Below, piece after piece: positions 24,252 through 33,812 of a stretch of 64,000 bases of DNA. A program made the translations under genes and the position numbers. This DNA is from Cladopsammia gracilis. Taxonomy: Eukaryota; Cnidaria; Anthozoa; Scleractinia; Dendrophylliidae. The stretch is from NCBI GenBank assembly GCA_022457155.1, contig JAJGOT010000049.1, positions 1,570,001-1,634,000 on the forward strand, written 5' to 3'. Numbering within the stretch: the stretch's first letter is position 1; each line of letters opens with the position of its first letter. Under the pieces are notes generated by a model. That model saw only the letters and a list, made by a program, of their open reading frames with translations. It was not told where the DNA came from and did not search any database.

Positions 24252-24862
24252 TTACCGTCGGCGAGGAAATTCCAAATTGAACTGTCTTTAAAAGACAAAC
24301 CTATTTTATCGGAATAAGGGTCAACGTATTGCACTTCACTGTTTAGGGCCGGGTTGTTCAAAGAGCGGCCCATGTTTAGCATCAATTTTGATTCCAGTTA
24401 AATAATAAATCAAGGGATATTTTTCCAAAGTATTTTTGCCCTTTAGTTTCGTTTCGTTTCTGACTTGTCTTCGCATGTAACTTATAATTAGCTTTTGAAA
24501 ACACTTCTAACGAGAGAAACTAAATCCGCGGTTAAGTTTTAAAGTGCCCCTATGATCAAATTTTTGATTTTCATTTTTTTTTTTTTTACATTTTCGTGTA
24601 CTATTAGACTTTCTTACTCATCTTTCCATACTTCAATCCATTACGAACATCAGAAGTCATTTTATTTTATTATTTATTTCCGAGAATTTACGGCCGCCAT
24701 TAATCAACCTTGTTCCAAGGCTTGGCTGCGAATGGGAGAAAGTGACGTCAAAGACTCAAACATACCTCACGGGTTGAAATTATAATGACAATCAGCATAG
24801 TAAATTGCACGAAGAACAAGTCCAAAGTTTTTGTTGCTTTTCGCGTGATTTTCATTACTTAT

Positions 24863-25857
24863 TGGCCGTGTTTTCACGAGCGATTTTTCAAGTCGCTGAG
24901 CGAGTGACAGTCGGAAATCTCGTGAAAACAGTTGCTTCTCCAACTCGCTTAAAGTTAAGCCAGTCGGCGAACTACAATAGAATTCTCATTAAATTTAAGC
25001 CACCAAACCAGGTCGCTTAAACTTGTCGGCAATTAATTTCGGCCAATCACATTTGGCCAGCGTTCAAACAGCTATACCGTGCCCGATATATTTTCCTTTG
25101 TTAAAACAATAGAATATTAGAACACAAAAGAACGACAGTACAATAGAAAACAATGCCATAGAATATTTTAGAATACATAATTTTACGTAACGCAATCGAG
25201 GTGTACAATGTACTGACAATGGAGTTCAGAGAATATATCGGGCATCATATGCAAACAGCCGAGAAATGTCAGAAGTGATATAATTTGCATTTGCCGCGAA
25301 TATTTGAATTGGCCAGCCCAAAAATGCAATGGCACGCTACCATTTCCTCATGTTTGCAATTTCAATTTTCCACCTTCTCTGCTGAAAGAAACAGGCTTCG
25401 ATTCTTCTTCTCCTATTCGAATAGCAAGCAACTTGAGCCTTTGCTGAAACCATCTCCTCCTTCGATCCTAGAACAAGCGCGATATTACATCTATAAACAT
25501 ATTTGCAAGCGTCTCTGTTTCCCGCCATCTTTCTTGTTATTCCGCGAAAAACAAGGGACAAATATCAAGAAAAATGAATAAAGCTTTGGGCCTGGTCGCA
25601 CTACAGTCATAAACAAAAATTAGCCCGTGCAAAAACCGAGGAAAACAAAAGAAACCGCTCCGGTGGGACACGCTTTTTGTGGAATGTTTTTGTTTTTATG
25701 TCATTTTGCACGGGCTAATTTTTGTTTTTGACTGTAGTGCGACCAGGTCCTTTGTCCGTGAAAACGCATAAACTATTTAAGCAGCTTAACGCTGTCGGTA
25801 AACAAATCACTTCAAGGAATGTTAAGCGAGAAAAATGGCCTCGTGAAAACACAGCCA
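24863..25857. mobile_element. Third-level MITE with TGGCCGTGTTTTCACGAG termini
   Basis: Left TGGCCGTGTTTTCACGAGCG and right mirror CTCGTGAAAACACAGCCA. The solo copy at 58,924-59,312 shows the uninterrupted ~390-bp form and shares internal phrases (GTTAAGCAGCTTAA, AGGTCGCTTAA, TTTAATGAGAATTCTA) in inverse orientation. Extra sequence here includes a fourth element and ~500 bp of unidentified DNA. Confidence 0.7.
25591..25747. mobile_element. Innermost MITE, 157 bp
   Basis: CCTGGTCGCACTACAGTCAT at 25591 is mirrored by GACTGTAGTGCGACCAGG at 25747, with AACAAAAATTAGCCCGTGCA and TGCACGGGCTAATTTTTGTT making arms of about 50 bp. It leaves a short GC-rich loop. Confidence 0.8.
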
Positions 25858-26149
25858 TTGTTATTATAATTTCAACCCGTGAGGTATGTTTGAGTCTTTG
25901 ACGTCACTTTCTCCCATTCGCAACCAAGCCTTGGAACAAGGTTGATTAATGGCGGCCGTAAATTCTCGGAAATAAATGTTAAAATAAAACGATATCTGAT
26001 GTTCGTAATGAATTGAAATTTGGCAAGATGAGTAAGAAAGTCTAATTGTACACGAAAATATATAAAAAAAATGAAAATCAAAAATTTGATCACAGGGGCA
26101 CTTTAATGCTGGGTTAGCGTTAACCGGCTTTGGAACAACCAGGCCCAGT

Positions 26150-28483
26150 AATAAATGGGTTTAGAAGTCACTGTCTCATCCTGTTGCCCATTTGACAGCA
26201 AATGCAAACGTCTTAAAATTTATCTGAGTAGAAAATCTACACAAGCGCCATAAATCGTTTCTATCCTTGCGAAGTCTCAATAAGTCGGGTAAACTTCGTG
26301 AGTTAAAAAATAACAATTCATGTCATTCCCCTGTCCATGCTTTAGTTGAAATCAGAAGCTTATCACGTACTGTTATGAGCTTCTGTTGGAATATATTGGG
26401 TCACGTGACGCGTATGTCGTGGCTGAAGGGGAAATCTTTAAAGACAACGTTTTAGAGAAATTGTTCATTAAAACAGAGAGTAGGAGATAATAAATACATA
26501 GTACAATATTGAACACGTTCGTACGCTTTATAATCAAAAGGAATTAATAAAATCTTCTATTTAAAGTGTATTCCGAAACGCTAAATAGGTTACACAAACA
26601 ATAAAATTTTAAACAAATTGAAACCTGGCTTTCTATTCCCTTCAGTTGTTTTTGTCGTAACAGCTTGCATGAAATCCAATTAACCGCGGTCAAACGAGAG
26701 AAATTTGCAAAAGTTAAGCAAAGTACTTAAAAGTTAAGGTTGTCATTTTCACTGTTTAAAGTTTAATATATTGCCAATACACTGTCAATTTACCAAACGT
26801 TTTGAACGTTTACCAAAAAAGTCCTAAGCGTTTAAAAACTGTGAACTACAGAATTGTCGGCGCCATTTGCCAACATAAGTTTGATCAGGTGCAAAGAGTT
26901 GGTCAGTTTTCAACGGAAAAAAGCTCAACATTTTGAGAAAAATTAAAAGATAGTAACGTCAACTAATTTTTTTTTTTTTTATACATCCTTGCCCATATTT
27001 CCATTTAATATTAAATAAAATCCCACTAAATGAAACGGAAAAACTCCTCGGACGTTTGACCGCGGAAGAGAAGTCCAAGTTATGTAAACTTGGAGTTTAT
27101 GCGGGACTCAGTCGCCACAGCCTCTTACCCAGGGCCTTCTCCATTTTAAAAATGGCGGGGCTGGCGAAGAAAGCCCTGGATACGGCTGCGAATATACTCC
27201 AAAAAAAGATACCACGCAGCTCTTCACAACCGCTAATTTCATTGGACCTGGGTATCACGCAGCTCTATTGTTTTCAGTGCTGGGGTCAATTGTTGTTGTT
27301 TGTTCTATTGTTTTCTCAGCAAATCGGAGAAGACCTTGTAAGAGCTGCGTACTGCCCCCCAAAACTCATGAAGTATTTTGTCACGTGACACATGAGATGG
27401 CGTTTTTTAAAAGAGGTTGTTTTCGGCGATTGGAAGCCGTGTTTGTTTACTTTTAATGTGTAACCGTTGTTCATCCAAAACGAAGACATTTCATGTTGTT
27501 TTACGCGACATAACGCTCGGGATATTTGAAGCATTTTGACAACATTGTCCAGGGGATTCTCACCCGCCATTTTAAACGCGGACAAGGCACAGAAGGCGAG
27601 GGTGGGGTCGCTCGTGAAGTTCTACTAAGCTCGATACAACCCTCTTTGCGGGAGATGAGTTCGCGCTCATTGTAACCAAGTGAGCAGTGGAAATCGAGCC
27701 TGCTATCCAGCTGGTGCAGTCCACTCCAGTGAGGCGTAAGTTTGACGTATGTCGTGACTAGTTACGCCTGAGGTAAGGATGAATGACGTATGTAAAACCA
27801 GGTCGTACGACCGACTTATGGCACCAGATTGGTTTCTGTCGCGGAAACTCATTCATGGTCCCGGTCCCAACAGCCTGCAAAAATAGATGGGTTTTCCCTT
27901 TAACTCTATTGGTTACACACGAGGAGAGGCGCGCGATATTTTTCGCGAGCGAGCCAACTCTCCGGTATACCGTTAACCCTAACCCGAGTTTCAGTAGCCA
28001 ATCAGAGCGCGCGAAAAACACTATTCATGCAGATATTTTACGAGTTGCGTAGTATTTTTCAGAGCTCCGTAGCGGTGAGAAAAATGCGAGCAATGAGTAA
28101 AATATCCGCGCGTATTTAAACCATCAAATAAGGGATCTATTTAATTAATTTTCCAATAAACTTCTCAATATAGCCATCATTTTTCGCCCAGTATTTCATT
28201 TCAGTCTCATCCTGAGCGCGCGCACTTACAATTTAACTTTGTTTTGTTCCTAACCTGTCATACCGGCATGCTACATTGCACTACGCTCTTATATTTTGCG
28301 CGTTCTCTTAACGTAATACGGTTAATTGACGTTGAAGTCGAATAATATTGCTAGTTATTCCTATTTTGAAATATTGGTCTGAGAATAAAAAAAAAAATAT
28401 TATTTTATTCGATAAGTACGAATAGAACTCCTGCAAATTTGGTCGTGAGTTGACAGGGTAAATTGGCCACCGAAAAGAGATTT
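26150..28483. other. Intergenic, no supported gene
   Basis: No exon or conserved domain could be recognised. The 27.05-28.10 kb part is less AT-rich, with weak open frames on both strands and repeat-like phrases (AATGGCGGG, CCAATCAGAGCGCGCGAAA) that look like decayed mobile DNA. Partial inverted pairings near 27,140-27,175 and 27,565-27,600 suggest another old MITE. Confidence 0.5.
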
Positions 28484-28937
28484 AGGCCCCGTCCACACTA
28501 ATGCGTTTTCGTTTGAAAATGCATACTTTTTTATCCATCTTTACCGATCGTCCACACTAAAACGATCAAAAACAGAGATGTTTGTCTATGAAAACGGAGC
28601 TTTTCGAAAACGCTTTTCAGAGTGGAGACTTTTGAAAACGCTGGTCTATCGTTTTAGTGTGGACGGCAAAAACGGAGCTTTCTAAAAACGCTTTTTTTTA
28701 CGTCACAACTAGTAACGCGTTGTATCGCTGACGCTATTGGAGCATGCATACTGAACAGAAAAAATGTCCGAGCAGAGCCTGGTAATGAAAACACATCTTT
28801 GGACCATCGTTTTTCAGCGCCCGGTGTGGACGATCAAAAACGATGTGAAAACGCTAGTATGGACGCAGATCTTTTTATCCGTTTTCGGGGAACCAAAAAC
28901 GGAGGTTTTCAAAAACGCATTAGTGTGGACGGAGCCT
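28484..28937. mobile_element. MITE with GTCCACACTAATGCGTTTTC termini
   Basis: AGGCCCCGTCCACACTAATG at 28484 is mirrored by CATTAGTGTGGACGGAGCCT at 28937. Subterminal AAAACGGA/CGTTTTTGA repeats point inward from both ends. It is inserted in a third MITE whose pieces flank it (see 29,006-29,255). Confidence 0.75.
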
Positions 28938-29005
28938 TAAAAGCTGACATTTCGAGCGCTGGCCCTTCGTCAGAGCGTCCGAGCTCGAAGCATCAGCAAG
29001 TAACC

Positions 29006-29255
29006 TTAGGGATGGACCATTTAACTTTTGTTGGGGGGGGGGGGGGGTTGGGCAATATTACCCAAAAAAATTCCTGCAGAAGAAATTTAAGAGAAAAAAA
29101 ATCGTGCACAAGAAAGCACGTGAAAAAAAAAAAGCATTAAAGTAAAAAAAAAATTTGCAAATAGTGATGCTGAAAAAAAATTCATGTTCGGAAGAAATTG
29201 CCCAACCCCCCCCCCCCCCCCCCCCTCCCAACAAAAATTAAATGGTCCGTCCCTT
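29006..29255. mobile_element. MITE with internal G and C homopolymer arms
   Basis: Terminus TTAGGGATGGACCATTTAAC and its mirror are followed by TTTTGTTGGGGG, leading into a run of 15 G (29033-29047) on the left and 20 C (29206-29225) on the right. The host fragments at 28,450-28,483, 28,938-29,005 and 29,256-29,330 belong to the family of the 15.15-kb palindrome. Related left ends occur at about 61,104 and 62,006. Confidence 0.7.
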
Positions 29256-29634
29256 ATCAACTAAGCTGATAAAACCAAATTATCATGTTTCACTCCCAAC
29301 CGACGAAGCACCACCGTTTCTTTAGAAACTAAGTATATATGAACACCTTTATTCCAACAACTATCCCCTGGTAACTCCATTTACTAGTGGTCACTTTTTA
29401 GGACAATTTCAGAATAGTTCCGTCCGTCTACTTTTATTTCAGATTCCATAACGTCGAATAAAGCCAAATTCAGGGGCACCCAACGAATCTGTTCCTCAAT
29501 TTATCTGTTCGCCAGCGGAATTGTTGCTGGCTGGCAAAATATTCTGTACATGTTTTTTAAATTATCATTTTTGCGCTGCAGGTTGACTTGAGAAAAGGGT
29601 CCCAAGAACAAACTGTGCTGGCTAACTTGAGCAG

Positions 29635-29739
29635 ATCGAAAAGAGACTGGATCGAAGCAAATCGGAGGACACTTTGGAGCTTAAAAGGGTTCAGCTTCGT
29701 AGTAACAAATTTAAGCAGTACTTAGAGAAACCCGAACAG
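29635..29739 (+). pseudogene. Exon-like orphan segment
   Basis: An AG acceptor-like site (GAGCAG) precedes a 35-codon open stretch followed by a GTTAAG donor-like site. The reading is helix-prone and charged (IEKRLDRSKSEDTLELKRVQ, then KFKQYLEKPEQ). There is no start codon, no polypyrimidine tract and no neighbouring partner exon, so it may be a relic of a duplicated gene or chance. Not recognised. Confidence 0.2.
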
Positions 29740-31334
29740 GTTAAGTTCGAGGCGGCAGTAAATGTACAAAACAATAAACAAAAAGCGTCAAATAGTTTGC
29801 CATTAATGTTTCATTAGTTCCCAAGCCCCTTTTCTTAACTTATTGTTATTGTTTTTTCATTTATTCTTTTTTTTTTTCAATTGCTGGCTGGAAAAGAGAC
29901 ATTTTTTTATCCAGCTGGCTGGGAATTTCCTTATGTGTTATGCTGGGAAAAAGGAACAGATGTATTTTTCTCAGCAACTTAGAAGAATACCTGGAAATGC
30001 TTTTATATCATTTATTTTAATTTATTTGAGTAAAATAATACATTTTACCAAAATTTGTTCGTTGGGTGCCCCTGCAAATATTTCATAGCAAATATTTTAC
30101 TAAGGAAAACGAGAAGACAGCCTTATCTTAACCCTTCAAATGTCATGTTTGCTTCACAAAATGCGGTGGCACAAAGAAAAAAAACACAGGTGCGTCCTAT
30201 GATGGAGAGTTGAGTCACCCACGTTTCTCCATCAAAATCAACGTAACAAATAAAGTGAATTTTACGTTGAATTGATAACAATCACTTTATAACCACATGA
30301 CAGGCACGAAAAATGAATACCTGTCGTCATTTTACAATGTAAGTTTACGAAGGGTCGAGTTGTGTACGTAATAGTGGAAAGAGTAATTTGAAAAACAAGA
30401 GAACTTATAATCGGCTGATACAATCAGAATGTCGCCACACATGACAGAAGTTCTACATCTGTCATCAAAACTAACAAAAGCACTCCAATTTTACAGTGAC
30501 ACCCAACGAAATGTTTAACCAAATAGCTCAGTGTTCGGGATATTCATACCGCCCTCAAATTTGCGGATTATAATGAAATGTAAAGTAAAATAAGGTTCTC
30601 AAATTAGAAATGTAAACTGACTTTTTCGCGGGAACCCAATAAAAACTACGCCAGACGTTTTCGACAGAATGAAAACTGCTAATTATGATTCTCAGAAAGT
30701 CCCGCTACAAATTTCCGGAGGCAAATAGCTCTTTAAAAAATTCTTTGAAATCATACTTGAGCTAACCTTTTCGGAGAAAAGGATTTTCTTCCTAGAAAAT
30801 AATTTTTTTCCTGTTGAATTTTCAGCTAGGGCATCCAAACAGATCAATACAAACCTTTGATTAATTTGTCTATTTGGGTGCTGTCAAGAGTACGTTTCAC
30901 TATATGTAGTTTGGAGAATAAGGACTAAACATAACAACATAATTTCGCTTTTGTGTTCACATTTTATTTTGATGCCATGAATGCGCGGTCTCTTATCTAA
31001 AATATATTTTTTGAGAAATTTACAAGAACTGATTCAACTTATTTATAATAGAACGGCGAGTTTTTGTTTGGTTTAACTACAGTTTAAAAGTTTCAGAACG
31101 TTGGTACGTTTTTTTGTTTCTACTTAATTAGATCTTTTTTTTACAATAAAAATATTTTAATTTTATACAATCGCTTTTTTCTCATGTCAGAGCAGCTGTT
31201 CTTTTCCGCTTTGTTTGTACTCGTTATCTCAACTCAGAAGCGAGTTGCACATTTGACGATTACAGCTTTTAACACATTTTTGTCATTTTTTCTGAAAAAA
31301 AAAAATTGATTTCCCTTCCAACAAGCCCATTAAA
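29740..31334. other. AT-rich intergenic DNA downstream of the bHLH gene
   Basis: No gene, RNA or clear repeat was recognised. It should contain the 3' untranslated region and poly(A) site of the minus-strand bHLH gene: on the minus strand, AATAAA-like words occur in the 31.1-31.15 kb AT-rich block. Confidence 0.5.
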
Positions 31335-31802
31335 TTAAATGTCGGTTAAACAGCTCAAGTCAGTGAAAGAGAAGTTTTCATTCTCTCTAAAATATCCACA
31401 ACCACAAAACTCGTTCATTGTCTTAGTTTCCTCATCATCAAGCATTTCCGAGAGAGCGCCGATATAATGCGTGGCAAGTCTTAGTGTTTCAATCTGCGTT
31501 AACTTTCCCTCTGGTCCTTTTCCTGACAGATAATCTGGAATGACACCACGAAGCACATCAAACGCACTGTTTAATCGGCCTTGTCTTTCACGCTCCCTTG
31601 CGTTTCTCCGAAGTTGTCGATATCGCTTTACGGGCGCCGGAACAGTCACCTTCGGTCTCCTTCCGACGTGTTTTCGGGTTTCTTCGGGCTTCTTCGGAGA
31701 TTGTTCACGAAAAAGCCACGGGTAACATCTTTCCTCTGCGCAGATAGTGTAGTTTAAAGTTTGTTCTTGCTCCGGTGGACGAAACACGACTTGGCTTACC
31801 AT
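31335..31802 (-). CDS. Group-A bHLH transcription factor (atonal/Mesp-like), 155 aa
   Basis: A nuclear DNA-binding regulator by family. The start is taken at 31800-31802 (ACAATGG context) rather than further upstream, because TTCTTAG just 5' is a good splice acceptor that would make the upstream codons intron. The bHLH domain is residues ~64-121: basic region [14 protein letters not shown] with the E-box-contacting Glu (residue 70) and Arg 71/73, helix 1 to ~90, a long loop ([10 protein letters not shown]), and helix 2 [20 protein letters not shown]. Basic region and helix 1 look atonal/achaete-scute-like, while IETLRLA-YIG-LS resembles Mesp-type helix 2, so orthology is unclear. A lysine/arginine-rich stretch precedes the domain (KHVGRRPKV), and the tail is acidic. 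The entire coding part is one exon; the gene is intact. Confidence 0.85.
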   Translation of the reverse strand: MVSQVVFRPPEQEQTLNYTICAEERCYPWLFREQSPKKPEETRKHVGRRPKVTVPAPVKRYRQLRRNARERERQGRLNSAFDVLRGVIPDYLSGKGPEGKLTQIETLRLATHYIGALSEMLDDEETKTMNEFCGCGYFRENENFSFTDLSCLTDI

Positions 31803-32462
31803 TGTCTTTATTTTGAAAACTTGCCCTAAGAAGAAATGAAAATTATGAGAATGTGACACTGAACAGCGCTAATTCATCATGATAACTCTTTATATACTGA
31901 ATCAAAGCGGGAGCGGGAACTACATTTATAAATGCTTTTGTCAAATTATTTATTTAGATTGCGGCTTAGCAAGTAATTAAAATCTTGATAAGAGCACTGC
32001 TGGTTTTGTTGATTAAGCTTTGTTAAAACAAAAGATTAAAATAAATTAACAACGTTGATTATAAATTATAAAACACATGCAAGTACATGTAGTTATTCAA
32101 ATAGTGCGTAAAGCTCATAAAAATTGCTGCATTAGTAAAAAGAACAATGAAATAAAATTTGGACAATGTCTTGACCGAAATGAAGACAAGAAAAATCACG
32201 AAAAACGACGAATCGATGCATGAAAAAAATTACTGACAACACATTTTCCTATGTCCAAAAGTTTTATAAAGAAAAAATCCGACGCAGCATGAATATTTCA
32301 AAATATTCAGAAAGTCATCCATCATTATTGTTTGTTCTTTTTAAATAAAGTGAAATCTGTATTTGTAAAAAGATAATTCAGTGCAATTCCTATTAAATTA
32401 AAAACAAATGAAATAAAACAGAAGCGGCTAAGCGCGAACTATATTTTTTGGTGAGATTTTTT

Positions 32463-32740
32463 ACTTTATTACACGGGGGCGGCCGGTTCGAAGCCTGGTC
32501 TCTGCCGTCGTGTTGTTTCCTTAGACAAGAAACTTTACTCCACACTGTCTCTCTCCACCCAGGTGTATAAATGGGTACCGGCGACAAAATGCTGGGGGTA
32601 ACCCTGCGATGGACTAGCATCCCATCCAGGGGGGAGTAGCAATATTCCTAGTCGCTTCATGCTATAGAAACCGGGTTTAAGCTCCGGCCGTTATGAGCCT
32701 TCTGGCTCGGGTGCGCGACTTTACTTACTTACACGGGAGC
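32463..32740 (+). mobile_element. SINE-like retroposon
   Basis: The head has a degenerate polymerase III B-box (CGGTTCGAAGCC), the body carries CCTGCGATGGACTAGCATCC and GGTGTATAAATGGGTACC, words typical of invertebrate tRNA-derived SINEs, and the end is a short TTACTTACTTAC tail. TTACACGGG at both sides (about 32,469 and 32,728) is a likely target duplication. It lies in the intron between the putative first exon and the coding exon of the bHLH gene. Confidence 0.6.
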
Positions 32741-33706
32741 TTATAAATTCGGAAAACCAAACGCGCCAATGAAAACATTGCTCAATTTATTTGATTTGAA
32801 CGGTTGGATGTCAGAATGTCCTATGACTCAACTGTTTGATTCTCAGGAGGAAATGGTAAGAAAGAAGCTCTGGGAATCACTAGACAAGAGCTAAAAGGAA
32901 AAAACGACATGTATTTTGTCAAGTTTGAACAAACTGTAACAAAACTAAAAAAGGAATTACAAAAATTCAACGCATTTTTAAAGTCAAATATTATTTGAAA
33001 TTAATAATCAGCTGACTAATGTATACGCGAAAAAAACAATTGTGTTTTATCAGCGGGCACTTGACCTGACTTGAGAAAATTGTCGTTTTTTCTTTTTCTT
33101 CAGTTTTAACTTCATCAATTAAAGTTTTCTCTTTCAGTCGTCAAAAAATTCAGTTGAGCGCAATCAGATAGCGATATGGGTCGACATTGATCCTTTGTTT
33201 TTTATTAAAAGTTAGTAATACCGAAAAATATCATGAAATTACAAAGTACAGATAAAATCTATTCAACGACACAATGCTCAACTAAGTGTTAAGTAAAATA
33301 ACAAAAATTCACTCAGTTTCGGATTTCCGACTCTACAAATTTGAATTTGGTAAATAAAAGAACAGTCCTAGACACGCCGTCTAGTGTGGTTAAGAGCAAG
33401 GCGGAAAAAAATCGCCCATCCTGTCACGATTTCCTTTTTGAAAATTAAATATCATTTTTGAGCCAAGTTTTGACAAATTATATTAATGTATTGAGCAGTT
33501 TCTCTCGTGTGTTCCGAAAGTACAGTTTCTCTCTAACTAGGATGAAAAGCGACCAGTAAACAAGATTTGAAATGGTGCTAAAAATTAACACGTATTGTTA
33601 AAAGTTAAGATTTGGCAAACAATTCTATTTTCAATCGCAATCTAGCTGATGAAGTATTTAATTTTAAAAAAAAGAAACGGAAAAGATGAAATTTCTCTAA
33701 CCTTAC

Positions 33707-33812
33707 CTATTCGAATCGTGGTGTACTTGTCCCAGCTCTTGCGCGCTGAAAAATCGTCGCTTGATACTGCCGTAAATGACTCTTTAATGCGTGGTGTTCT
33801 GCTCTTTTAAAG
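33707..33812 (-). promoter_or_regulatory. Putative promoter and noncoding first exon of the bHLH gene
   Basis: On the minus strand a TATA-like CTTTAAAAG (33804-33812) is followed ~30 bases on by a plausible start region and then a ~75-base exon ending CGAATAG just before a strong GTAAGG donor (exon end 33707). The frame that would join the coding exon is open but has no ATG, so the exon is read as 5' UTR. The implied intron is ~1.9 kb (33,706 to ~31,827). Prediction only. Confidence 0.45.

Larger units (their letters stand above)
24539..26106. mobile_element. Second-level piggyBac-like element (TTAA)
   Basis: TTAA at 24539-24542 and 26103-26106 flank termini AGTGCCCCTATGATCAAATT and its mirror. 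The inverted repeats run about 240 bp, including GGCGGCCGTAAATTCTCGGA-type and AACCCGTGAGGTATGTTTGA phrases. It splits the outer MITE and is itself interrupted by a third element. Confidence 0.75.
24343..26149. mobile_element. Outer MITE of a four-level transposon nest
   Basis: Outer termini AGGGCCGGGTTGTTCAAAGA and CTTTGGAACAACCAGGCCC belong to the family of the solo element at 18,731-18,980, but here the two halves are about 1.5 kb apart because a TTAA-type element is inserted between them (see the following entries). Confidence 0.75.

Noticed and set aside
28799..29140. 113-codon + frame
   Set aside because: Spans two MITEs and a G homopolymer; no family match.
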